A stretch of DNA of 64,000 nt, from positions 1-64,000 of the IMG/VR virus record IMGVR_UViG_3300008267_000019; one strand, 5' to 3'. This stretch comes from a virus. A program made the position numbers and the translations under genes. Within the stretch, counting starts at the first letter, position 1; every line of letters starts with the position of its first letter. Below the pieces are notes generated by a model. That model saw nothing but the letters and a program-made list of their open reading frames with translations. It did no database searches and was not told the origin of the DNA. Below, one piece after another: positions 46,701 to 54,700 of the stretch.

Positions 46701-46829
46701 GTTGGGGAAGATACACTAGAAAGAGTTAACTTTATAAACAAAAATTTTGATAAAATCGTAGAAGAGCTAGCAAAAGCTAAAGTTAATATCTTCTTTGATG
46801 AAAATAACGAATTTAAAAAATGTGATTAA
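37773..46829 (+). CDS. Giant virion protein: membrane-active N-terminus, Nudix domain, RNAP beta-like C-terminus
   Basis: A 3018-residue protein. About 100-380 is Ala/Gly-rich with hydrophobic helices (IAGKAVSAGFKGLGAV) and could enter membranes. Long coiled coils follow (about 400-820). Residues about 1374-1530 form a Nudix hydrolase domain: VLLIKRKEG, WAIPGGFV, and the Nudix box ending REIKEETG at 1437-1444. Two related helical units (1543-1627 and 1638-1731) share ADIERR and KYD-x-ELAALE. The C-terminal part (about 2700-2950) has QPIKPVYVG, IYIKSSSFPLIPEL and RIQQDVPYKREKD (2859-2871), which resemble the beta-like (first double-psi barrel) half of crAss-like virion RNA polymerase. The catalytic half is the protein at 47314. 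I infer that the two are packaged and assemble. Confidence 0.72.
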   Translation: MKAPKKELKPNPLHQQLKDFATKNADNIGYNKEYVEELSTITPENTSYKGVEALHAPKEADIYDPYEAYINRTELHSGRFDINELNRLRAENQSNWAQAGNAIGQLAVNIVPQIASTVSNMINVPGWFSAEAAAANPIQEWASGIKEWSQEAMPIYEETPGQMNMADPAWWFSRGEGLIESMTSFAIPGGIAGKAVSAGFKGLGAVTRGKQLVRAVLGAEKSAGLLKGMSTLGTAALLNQAEGATIAADVYKNTLDYQLKKNGGNVDLAKKMASEAAATAMSINRINILLNLTSASAFLTPFKQTRNLLKTQGIGSTLSKIGLEAGQEATEELINLVGQKAGEAKGREEEDYVAKGLEAIGTMEGFESVFLGALGGAGQTGLVDASQYSKYGAGSTKDAEGNRISYAQYQSDLYNQQQQTIKELEDQGVQVSDSLMNVKDAVVFNEKRNKAAAEGNQEEYDRLNNQMFENQALKAFQSGTTKVLENLYKAEAERDVEEVGQEYIDKANQAVKDLQTLESVYNNFEEYTNVNDIFFNRANKIRTDRNLGYIQDAAKTNNLELAQLVRNIAGKYEYDVEREVLYKKEGEVERTETVTEKAPLTYSMSDLENNTGQTEGQKKVYNKFLKEVKKLDAYKREVGYQQAISNGEKILEDNNKEFAELTSPEAQEAALLKQEKVAAIKSAYKEVASTSSRARIQALMDTIEDPDFKRVAQLRLDALDKAKASNLQQKKKDFATKTMESKISKASLEELATIQEEINKADPNDISKTAKAALLNKVEFRARQLNNQVLDPQETAEIQDPFADFDSRSPEELENEIELEQKSFDTTIPSDFPNNEKEGKDVETEVENAAVDLLGSDKSLIIGTDENGNLVYNYEKSAEGYNRAAFLSREFNQTENVGIVDREEITNDVINSKLLDPDFLLAGTALTMEVDNDYTGEKYDPTSTTRETIAWPLRLKQIIDKYEVLGQDYRQSYEYITEAPIKVTTADGQTVFYVHDNAWYKAENLSASPEEIAIDKEKNFLIRKAIISKGKVNSKVDYKSFGRLFKTADGKKVTVSEAMPDKNLVLGIGKDGAIELSGNSSEVMKDAKILKNNPEDGRLYAVVKVGPNEYMPIPLQRKPINQETVDSIILAIEAHLTNDPENAVVKAIAESSLGLDITTTKGLSDYLSQFIYIYPTEGKEGLENALISNGGTKSTLKSSMPLITVTPTGIQFGRPGIQAANYMDANNNKIVQYAINISQNFNKTTAGEARNSLNLNKLRTVLESGKVLANANKNTLSKDGNSVIILNPEGDTKTDTYREFVKENYESNILSVNIGSDENPKWAYTIQPTILFDTAFANMPTQVVASKAQSTVAPVPSQTARTTQEPTQAVEKLYYKGVNPTVDTIVTSDDRVLLIKRKEGATEGGKWAIPGGFVDTNSKPGEAWTPGKETVEEAAVREIKEETGLKISPKSVVFSEKIDDRSRDPRNTEESWIENSLYTVNIPAKQMQKAKGADDASEARWFTKEELSQMPASDFAFDHSKVLERNNLRTPLTANNNIESQKADIERRRQKAIEFNKGAKPVTEEDFKEFDENFVLTEEYKKLLGTYDFDLDPESRSDNDLVGNIKSIQEGIDLINAKYDAELAALEQPSTDIEVKRADIERRKALSKIVELDTRISDEEVDAVQPEPGVRVTYYLPEGKTTDGRDISKIPRGSIERYTTETKVFYGFEEAEQEAKAWIKSKYDEELAALEAAPIASEISVEEQVEQNVPTSLAENILAQGVDLAEINDTIEALNSGNINEEALAEAGYESTEQALAAYQEAKDLYNKRAEDTETITLPNGETITITGNDLDINDLAEDEIDDFLVRTLTKEQIEAQKGEIDEMIIYGLNTTTQSSLIAFLSADIINAALNAKEVGGKRSVKAKEILDKHEESFKILSEFFKKKNLVNRAKHVDAVLSQFDKVRRLVNQNMSKFTTGNLSEEVEYDDNQQAVGLERTYADDWTFTVDSKNTASADLKQFFSVITAQDENGVIKNPLGFNEIIPFDVVYNTLHELLANKPADYETMIDILELNYNRFPWIKSVVEKLEAAPERIQNEFVSDMSKHHIDMQFVMWSKDPNGNYLLQTWSANKSSIENRLRAIWSSNLKGVATQSNLVYVDENDVYQFNRTVADSLIAQAEEFGMKPEDVTNEALATWLGNFGIVLNDETYNDLRKGRYFNNGRQDWNKLFNSSKGIVKVLAKELKKKIDGEIDVENSNILNDTAVKALASLDAANTLNSFSNSFRAGGKTVYSYGNNNFLVNRMRDLTAYDSQNKMFLNPDLIDNLKNISFSRDSLWLDELTSDKEIGTKTRQTLKVGYLSLEALKRLYTKSEDNRKLNNLTAAEHEVTKLGFFQNVSGEIFDKEGRRVVDFFYPTMSDKTTMLTIKALAREISYTNSKLSEENLKLLYKAIVQPEINRIRDKQAKNVKGYEPNYFYFLPALNKLTIDVNGVTKRFLDIVLDKTDVLYDPAVQAAVMSEISTTFNKLVLDKLDEWNTLGIGKIIVDENGKVTDNYTFMDKSYMETVAKGTKGKGRVEYAAADFVYNYLISNAEAYKLFAGDPALYAKFKTKKKYAESINKTVETLTEEDLETWLDQNLQETFINIGKRLAGDIAPGMELANSMDNVYYQVYLEDKEIASNNVKDSVQREFFEKIVSTYADKKKGYGAIEGSDAQEYTTWQEHLYVMKQLGRLTKKQFDTFTKKLTAQSQGNFSKENRLTYDELGIILQPIKPVYVGNIASKEENVDRRIYIKSSSFPLIPELTSGLQIDKIRKGLEKFETEVGKTVTKDGVPAFVRASFGTANKVGAVKNSVETFDDNGNVLDNFEVKPENTLLLSRANFRIQQDVPYKREKDSINVGTQEAVLLFVNLLNTQVTTDKTGKELLDNYNKNYQELFAYNQEKLAKKLGLIEEVADGADLSNLTSIPTTDVFTKVEEFNNKLKSASPIKKVSMQEVFAEEVGEDTLERVNFINKNFDKIVEELAKAKVNIFFDENNEFKKCD
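42399..42965 (+). repeat. Two diverged tandem domains in the giant protein
   Basis: Unit 1 (42399-42653) and unit 2 (42684-42965) both begin with ADIERR and end with KYD(A/E)ELAALE, of 85 and 94 codons. The interiors have diverged strongly, so this is an old duplication visible at protein level rather than a DNA repeat. Confidence 0.6.
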
Positions 46830-47302
46830 TGGAAAAATTACTTACAGACATAGAACAAAAAGAGCTTAATAAATTTGGAAAGTTAGAACTTACTGCTTCC
46901 CAAGTTTATTTGCATTTGTCTAACCGCATGAAAACATTAGGTTACTTTGGTGCAGAAAAATTTTTCTTATCAGAATCTAATAGTGAAAGAGAACACTATG
47001 GTAAAATAGAAAAATTTGCTAATGATTTAGGATGTGAACTTTCAGTAGAAGCTTTAGATGCTGTAGAATGTAATTGCACAGATATTAAATCTGCTTTACA
47101 AATGGCATATGATATGGAGAAAGAGTTAATGAATTCTTATGAAACTTCTGCTAGAAAATCTGATTTAACATTAAAAGTAGTTTTATTGTTACAAGACTTT
47201 ACTACTCACCAAGTAGGAGCCGTAGGAGAATATGGTGATTTGCTAGCAAGATTAGCTCTTACAGATAACATGTTATTATTCGATCAAGAATTAGGCAACT
47301 AA
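46829..47302 (+). CDS. Ferritin-like protein
   Basis: A 157-residue four-helix-bundle protein of ferritin size. Aligned by eye with E. coli FtnA it keeps the A-site ligands Glu 20, Glu 53 and His 56 (in SEREHYGKI), the shared or B-site Glu 97 (YDMEKEL) and Gln 128 (TTHQV), plus the C-terminal FDQELGN like the FtnA end. The B-site Glu 130 of FtnA corresponds to Ala 131 here. The helix A pattern ASQVYLHLSNRMKTLGYFGAEKFF is typical. It may oxidise or store iron, or act as a Dps-like protectant. There is no signal peptide. The start overlaps the stop of the giant RNAP-half gene by one base and the catalytic RNAP half starts 11 bp later, so all three are co-expressed. Confidence 0.8.
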   Translation: MEKLLTDIEQKELNKFGKLELTASQVYLHLSNRMKTLGYFGAEKFFLSESNSEREHYGKIEKFANDLGCELSVEALDAVECNCTDIKSALQMAYDMEKELMNSYETSARKSDLTLKVVLLLQDFTTHQVGAVGEYGDLLARLALTDNMLLFDQELGN

Positions 47303-47313
47303 AATAATTTATA

Positions 47314-50300
47314 ATGGCTTGTCAGTATTTTGTTAACGGCAACTGGGTTACAGAAGAGCAGTTTAAAGAAATTTTAAATAATGGTTTATTAGACAATCTA
47401 ATTGCTGATAATACTGTTAAATTAAAAAACTTTAAAATAGATCAATCAAAAGTATTATCTAGAGAGACTAGACGAGTAGAAAGAAAAACTATTCCCGCTG
47501 CAAAGCTTGCTGATATATTAGCAAAAGAAATTAAGTCTCGTCAAGGATATCCTTCAAACTTACTTTCTGCTTTAGAACTTACTGAAGATGGCCAAGATTT
47601 TAAGATTCCATTATGGGCATCTCCTTATGCTGCAAAATTTGAAAGCTTACTTACTTCTCTCGTTACTAATAAAGTTATTAAACAAAAGTTTGCAGGAATG
47701 TCAGGAGTCCTTGGATCAGAAGAAGGATTTAGAATTAAACAAGGAGATGCTGCTGCAGGAGAATTAAAAAATTCAGGTATTGTATTTACTAAAAACTTTG
47801 ATCCAGAAAAAGGATTACAACCATTACGTGTAGATCCTGAAACAGGTAAAATGCTTCCTGCACAAATAATGTTGCCTTTTAAATTTAGAGACGAATCTGG
47901 AAAAATTTTGCCTTTAGAAGATTTTTTAATTAAAGATGAATCTGGAAAATTTATATTAGATACTTCTAAATTTCCTCAAAAATTATTAAATCTTTTTGGT
48001 TTCCGTATTCCTACACAGGAACGTAACTCTATGGCAGCTGTAGAAATAGTAGGATTCTTACCTGAAGCATCTGGAGATCTAATTTTAGCACCTAGAGATT
48101 TTACAAAACAAATGGGTTCTGACTTTGACGTTGATAAGTTATATACTTATATGTACAATCATTTCTACGACAGAAATACAGGAAAGATCTATACTAATTT
48201 TATATCTAATAAAGAAAAATTAGAAAAATTAATTAAGATTCAAAAAGAAACTATTGAAGATTTAAAAGCAGAGTTTAAATTAAATAAAGAAGATAGAAAA
48301 CTAATTGATGCATATATTAAAGAAAAATTAGAATATACATCAGAAAATGAAGAAATACCTAGTGAACTATCACAAAAAGCTTCTGAAATAATTTCTAAAA
48401 GTTTATCAGAAGATTTACAAAATAAATTAGATGCAGCTTTTGATTCATTATCAGTATTAAATAGATCTTATAAATCTTCTAGACAAAATAATATACTAGA
48501 TGTGCATCTAGATATTATGACTAGTAATAATCCAGAAGTTATTTCTAGTATTATAGCATTAGATTCCTTTGGGGAATTTGAAGATCTAGCTGCTGACATA
48601 AGTAAAATACGTAAAGCTCAAGGCTTAATTTCTGATCCTGTTACTATTCTTTCAGATTCTTATCAAAGAAAAAAGTTTATTAATGCAACTGAAGGTAAAA
48701 ATGGAGTAGGTGCATTCTCTTTAGACTCTACTTTTAATGCTACAGCACAAGGAAAAGATTTGTTATACGTCAATATGAGCGACGAAACATATCAAGATAT
48801 TATAAATAATAATGCTCCAGGTAGTATAGCTGCAAAATTATTAGAAAACAATAATCCTGTAACTAAATTTGGAGATACTGTTTCTATGGGGGATCTTTCT
48901 AATGAATATACTTTAAGATCTCAACAGCTTATTATTAAAGCTAAAGCAGAAAAAAGAGAATTAACTAAGAAAGAAAAACAATCTTTAAAATTTAAGTCTA
49001 ATATTATTAGGGCCCTACAATCTACATCAGTGGATAATGAAAAAGCACAGATCTTAGATAAATTAAACATTAATGATAATACTTTTGATGCTATTAGAGC
49101 ATTAGTGCAATTAGGTTTTGAAGAAAAAGATATCGTAGGTTTAATTACTCAAGAGATTGTTTGGGAATATGTAAGTAATTTAAAAGAAGCAGGATCTTCT
49201 TTAATGGGCTATACTCCTAATATGGAGCAAAAAGTTTATGAAGATCTTATAAAAAAATATGACAAACAAGAAAGATACAATAAACTTACTGTTGCACAAA
49301 TAGAACAGTTTAGTTCTGGATCTAGTGAAAAATTATTAGAAAATATAGCTAATAAAAAATTACAAGAGTCTAATAAAGAAACTACTACACCTGATTATAA
49401 TATAGAACAGCTAGCATTACTAGATAAATTTAGATATTTAACAGAAGTAGGAAAAGATATTAAAAAACTACAATCAGGAATAAATGCATTCTCTAAAGGT
49501 CTTCCTAAATCTTTAATAGAAGTACAAAGTAAAATCAAACAAATAAGCAATTTAACTACTTCTAAAGTATACAATGCCGATAAGTTATTAGGAGAAATTA
49601 ATAATGAAGGGATATTAGTAAATCCTACTACTCTTAATGGATTTGCTAGTTATTATGGAACTAACTTTGCAGATAAAATATTTAATAATTATTTTCCATA
49701 TAATATTCAAGGATTTAAAAGTGTAACACAGGAAGTGCAAGCTCACATGCCTCAAGGAGCAGATATAAGTGTTACTCGCCAAGCAGAATTACAACAAGAA
49801 ATATTTAATAATGTAAAGTCTTTCTTGTATGCAAATTCTGATACTAATCTATTTGGGGAAGATCCTGATTCAGAGCGCAGAAGATTATTTGTAGATTCTA
49901 AAGATAATATGAGTCTTGCAACTATTCTATCTAAGTTATCTAGTCAAGAATGGTTTCAAAAAAATGGTTTCTTAAACAAACTTTCTTTTGATTTAAATAA
50001 AAACGGTAAAGTTTCTAGAATAATGTTTGAATCTGCAACAGGTGAAAACTTTGATGAAAGAGATATATATGATGGATTTAATTATTTATTAAGTAAAAAT
50101 TTTCCAATAAAAAATCCATCATCCCCAGATGGCACTTTTAATAGTATAGAATATACTTCTAGAATGCTGGCACAAGAACTTGTAGCTGCTGCATATTTAG
50201 AGGGCGGTACTCAAGGAGCTGCACAATATTTAAAATATATTCCAATATCTTATTTAAAATCTTTAGGATTTGGCGAATACCTAGCTAATAGTCCATTTGA

Positions 50301-51753
50301 TTTTGCTAGTACTTTTTTTGGTAATTTATCTACAGGAGGGCCTATATATACAATGCCTTCTGCATTTACTAGACAATATTTTCAAAATAATCCTAGTGCT
50401 ACAAAGACTATAACTATGTCAGATATAGAAGGAGCACCTGATAAATTAGAAAATAGTTTTAAACTAAATAAAGAAGCTACTAAAAATAACTTTGTAGATA
50501 TTATAGATCCTGCTACTGGAGATCTTACACAAACACAAACTAAATTTATTAGCATCTATGCCCCTAAAGAAGTAAACAAATATGTTTTATATGAATTTGA
50601 TGAAGTAGCTAGAGAATATAAGAAAATACCTGTACTATCTGATAAATACGACTTTGTAGCTTATAACTCAGAAAGAAGATTCTCTACACCTATAGAAAGT
50701 GGAGAAATAGTTACTACTACTCCTCCGCAATTAAACTTACCAGGATACGGCATTAACAGTATACCTGTAGAGCCTAGTAAAGAGTTTAACATTAATGTCG
50801 TAAATAATACTGCTAAACCTGCTACAGGAAATAGTTTAGCTATTTCTAAAGATTTATCAGGTACTAAAGAAGCTGTAGATGATTTATTTAATGTCTTAGA
50901 AACTGCGCCAGGTATATCTAAACTTAATGCACAATTGATGGTGTTATTAAGAACTTTAGAACTTCCTAAAGGATTTAAAGTTGAGTACGCAAAGAAAGGT
51001 AAAACAATTAAAGGAGGTTATAATTATAAAACAAATACCTTAACAATAAATACAGATATTTTTAACGAGTTATCTACTGATGAAATAGCTACTACTATAA
51101 ATCATGAATTAATTCATGCAGTTACAGGAAAAGCTATTAAACTTTATGAAGCAGGAAAATTTGATGAACTTACTGATAAACAAATTGAAGTTATTCAAAG
51201 ATTACAAGAAGTTCAAAAACAATATATTGATTATTTAATAAGCACTGAAGGAACAAAAGGAATAGAAACTTTTGCTAAAGCTTATGCAGAATTTAAAGAG
51301 TTAGGTAAAAAAGGAAATTGGACAGATGAGGAGCTTAGTAAGTACTATGGTGCTATAAAACTTTCTGAGTTTGTAACAATGGCTCTTACAGATTCTAAAT
51401 TCCAAGAGCACTTAAATCAAATACCTGGAGATAATAATAGAACTCTTTGGGAGCAAATTAAAGATTTACTTGCTAGTTTAGTTAATGCATTAGGATTAGA
51501 TATTAAACCAGGTTCTGCTCTTGTAGTAGCAATAAAAGATTCTTTAGATTTAATTAATGTAAATCAAGAAATTTTTAAAGATCAGAAAGTTACTAATCAA
51601 CCTACTCAACCATCTATTCAAACTAATGAAAATATGTCTTTAGAAGATTGGGAAAATTATAGTAGTATTAATGATCTATTTGACGAATCTATTACAGAAT
51701 CATTGATTAGTAGGGATAAATACGAAAACTATTTGTTAATTTGTGGAAAATAA
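47314..51753 (+). CDS. crAss-like virion RNA polymerase, catalytic (beta-prime-like) half fused to a metallopeptidase domain
   Basis: A 1479-residue protein. MGSDFDVDKLY has the metal-binding triad Asp 270, Asp 272 and Asp 274, the D-x-D-x-D signature of the second double-psi barrel in crAss-like virion RNAPs (phi14:2 gp66) and related single-chain polymerases. It is preceded by FRIPTQERNSM and EIVGFLP, as in that family. This enzyme would enter the cell with the genome and transcribe early genes. The beta-like half is missing here and appears at the end of the 3018-residue protein. The C-terminal region (about 1190-1420) contains HELIH at 1264-1268 and SEFVTMAL with Glu 1352, the features of a zincin metallopeptidase. 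It might process virion polyproteins or host proteins. Confidence 0.83.
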   Translation: MACQYFVNGNWVTEEQFKEILNNGLLDNLIADNTVKLKNFKIDQSKVLSRETRRVERKTIPAAKLADILAKEIKSRQGYPSNLLSALELTEDGQDFKIPLWASPYAAKFESLLTSLVTNKVIKQKFAGMSGVLGSEEGFRIKQGDAAAGELKNSGIVFTKNFDPEKGLQPLRVDPETGKMLPAQIMLPFKFRDESGKILPLEDFLIKDESGKFILDTSKFPQKLLNLFGFRIPTQERNSMAAVEIVGFLPEASGDLILAPRDFTKQMGSDFDVDKLYTYMYNHFYDRNTGKIYTNFISNKEKLEKLIKIQKETIEDLKAEFKLNKEDRKLIDAYIKEKLEYTSENEEIPSELSQKASEIISKSLSEDLQNKLDAAFDSLSVLNRSYKSSRQNNILDVHLDIMTSNNPEVISSIIALDSFGEFEDLAADISKIRKAQGLISDPVTILSDSYQRKKFINATEGKNGVGAFSLDSTFNATAQGKDLLYVNMSDETYQDIINNNAPGSIAAKLLENNNPVTKFGDTVSMGDLSNEYTLRSQQLIIKAKAEKRELTKKEKQSLKFKSNIIRALQSTSVDNEKAQILDKLNINDNTFDAIRALVQLGFEEKDIVGLITQEIVWEYVSNLKEAGSSLMGYTPNMEQKVYEDLIKKYDKQERYNKLTVAQIEQFSSGSSEKLLENIANKKLQESNKETTTPDYNIEQLALLDKFRYLTEVGKDIKKLQSGINAFSKGLPKSLIEVQSKIKQISNLTTSKVYNADKLLGEINNEGILVNPTTLNGFASYYGTNFADKIFNNYFPYNIQGFKSVTQEVQAHMPQGADISVTRQAELQQEIFNNVKSFLYANSDTNLFGEDPDSERRRLFVDSKDNMSLATILSKLSSQEWFQKNGFLNKLSFDLNKNGKVSRIMFESATGENFDERDIYDGFNYLLSKNFPIKNPSSPDGTFNSIEYTSRMLAQELVAAAYLEGGTQGAAQYLKYIPISYLKSLGFGEYLANSPFDFASTFFGNLSTGGPIYTMPSAFTRQYFQNNPSATKTITMSDIEGAPDKLENSFKLNKEATKNNFVDIIDPATGDLTQTQTKFISIYAPKEVNKYVLYEFDEVAREYKKIPVLSDKYDFVAYNSERRFSTPIESGEIVTTTPPQLNLPGYGINSIPVEPSKEFNINVVNNTAKPATGNSLAISKDLSGTKEAVDDLFNVLETAPGISKLNAQLMVLLRTLELPKGFKVEYAKKGKTIKGGYNYKTNTLTINTDIFNELSTDEIATTINHELIHAVTGKAIKLYEAGKFDELTDKQIEVIQRLQEVQKQYIDYLISTEGTKGIETFAKAYAEFKELGKKGNWTDEELSKYYGAIKLSEFVTMALTDSKFQEHLNQIPGDNNRTLWEQIKDLLASLVNALGLDIKPGSALVVAIKDSLDLINVNQEIFKDQKVTNQPTQPSIQTNENMSLEDWENYSSINDLFDESITESLISRDKYENYLLICGK

Positions 51754-51759
51754 AATACG

Positions 51760-54700
51760 ATGGCAGAAGTCTGTGCAAATAAAAATAGTAAGGAATGGAA
51801 GATGCTAGTTTCTCAAACAGGAGAGACTTTAGCAAATCTTGCATTCATGGCAAATGGTAATCAAATTCCCGATGTTAAGCCTATTACAGAAATTAAAAAA
51901 GAAATAGGTTTTAAACCTTTAGTAGAAAACTTTGCAGGAATAGGTAATAAATTAAGAAAGTACAATCAAAAAAACGGAACGTCACATTATTTTATAAAAG
52001 AAAGAGCTTGGGGTAATACTTTTAGATTAACTCTAAAGTATAACTACTTACCTGTTAATATAGAAAGACAACGTCAAAGAATGGCTGCTAAAGGGGATCC
52101 TTTATATGTTATTAATGACTTTGATCCAAAAGCATTTAGTGATATTTATCCTAATGTACCTACTCCTCAAATTATAACACCTCCTACACAGCCAGGCAAA
52201 CAGTTAGATATATTTTCTGATGACATAGATGAGTTACTTACAGGATCAGAAACTAGAGTAACTGCTGTAGAGCAGAAAAGAAAACAAAAGATTAACACTG
52301 ATATTATAAAACAACGTGAGCAATTAAAAAAAGCAGATACTCCAGAAGAAGTTAGAAGTATATATGCTAAATTAGAAAAACTACAAAAAAGTTTAGACTT
52401 AGCAGAAAAAAGAACTATTTTATCTAGAAATATAGAAAGCTTTGAAGATGTAGAAAAGTTTGGTAAAGTACAATTAAAAGAAATAGAAACTTTACTTAAA
52501 AATCCTGCAATAAGTTATGATGATGTTTATTATGCTCAAAGGATTCTTAATTTATGGACAAAAGCAGGAGATTTTTCTAGTAAATCTAATGAACATATTT
52601 TTTTAGATCCTGAAGAATTTGAATCTTCTGAAGATGTAACATTACCTGATGGTACTGTAGTACCTTCTGTACGTTCTAGATTTAGAGCTTTAGGAGCTAA
52701 GGCAGAAGATTTACAAAGTCAACTTACTACTATTAGAGATCAATACGTTACAGATTTTGTAAATCAATATACTGATGGGGGATTAACTCAAGAAGAAGTT
52801 TTTAAGGCTATGAAAGATGTCCATAAGATGGCAACTTTAACTTTAAATCTATCTCGTCATGATGATGCAATGTTGCAAGCTATATTTCTTTCTGTAGAAT
52901 CTGCTAATATAAAAGCACAGCAAGAAGTAGATGAAGTTTGGAAAAAGCTTGATAGCCTGACCCCAAAATTTTTAAGAAAAGCAGGCGGTAATTTTGAAAT
53001 TTTAAAACAAAAAGATTCTTCTGGTAAAGAAACAGGAAGAATAGTACATAGATTTTCTGCAGACTTTTTTGACATTAGAAATAATCTAATGATGGAAGCT
53101 TTTTATAAAAAAGATCTTAACACAGGAGATTACAAAAAAAATCCTGCAGGAATAAAAAGCTACTATGATTGGATTAATAAAAATACTATTTCATTTGATC
53201 CAAGAATGTTATTTGAAGATAGCCTTCTTGAAGATGGTTCTATGCCTGAAGAGTTTTTATACAATAGAGTTAAATTTGATGAAGCTCAAAAGCAGGCTCA
53301 TATTGCAGAATTAAAAGCACAGTTAGGCGAAAAAGGTTATAATTATTATCTCCAACAAATGGAGAAAAGAATTGAGAAATTTAAAGTTCGTAGAGAAGCT
53401 ATATATGAAAGCATGCAATCAGAACCTGAATTATCTCAAGTAGAAAAAGATGCTTTATTTGAAAACTGGCTAAAAGAATATTCTCCTTATTGGGGAGTTG
53501 ACATGGTAGAAAATCCTGCTCAAAGAGAAAAAGGCACTAGTACAGAAGGAAAAAAAGAATACTATTCTCCAAAAGGTTTAAGAGAATATGTAGAACAAGT
53601 TCCTAGAAAATTTGTAGATGGTAAAGAAACAGGATGGTACGATAAAAACTTTCAAAAAATAGAAGCAGATGAAGATCTATTAGCTTATCATACTTTTCTT
53701 AATGAAACTCTTAATACATTAAAATATACTTTACCTGATAATAAACAAGCAATACTAGGAGAAGGTGTATTACCTACTGTCCAAAAATCTTTAATGGATA
53801 TTTTTAAAGAAAAAGGATTAATGATGGGTGTTGTTCCTTTTTGGGACAAAATGAAAGAATTACAGACCACTACTGATTTATCTACTACAGTAACTACTGA
53901 TGTAGATGATTTAACAGGAGATAGAGAAAAAAATATTCAAATACAATTTTTAGAAGACCCTACTAATAAAATAAAAAATCTAGTTAGAGAGATGGCTATA
54001 CGCCATAAACAGGAAACAGGAAAACCTGCTACTGCTGCAGACATGGCTAGATTTAAAAGAGAAGCACAAGATACTTTATCTAAACAAAAAAGTTGGGACG
54101 TTACTAAAGTACTTAAAGCATGGTCTTTAACAGTATTAGCACACAAACATAAATCTTTTATAGAGCCTCAGATTAGATTAGCAGATCAAGCTTTTAAATC
54201 TAGAAAAGAAATAGTAACTAATAAAGCAGGATTACCCCAAGAAAAAGATGGTCAACCTTTAAATGAAACAGGTTTAAATAACTTACAGTCCGCATTAGAT
54301 TACTATTTAGATGTAGACATGTGGGGTATAGGCGGAAGAAAAGTAGAAGGTGTTACTAAAACTAAATTATATACTAAAGAAGAGCAAAAAAGAAAAAAAG
54401 AATTGGAAGCTTTATTAGTTTCTGAAGAAGATGAAGAAAACAAACAGTTTATTCAAAATCAAATTGATGCTTTAGGAGGATTTAGAACAGGTAGTGGTGT
54501 AGTAGATACAGTGCTTAAATATCAAACCTTAAAAGGACTAGGGTGGAACTTATTTTCTGCAGCATCTAATATTGGATTTGGAGCAATTTCTAATATAATA
54601 GAAGGAGCTGACGGTAGAAATTATTCTACAAAAGATTTGCGTAAAGCAATGTTACTTACTACTAATTCTATAGGAAGAAATCTATTTTTTAATACTTGGG

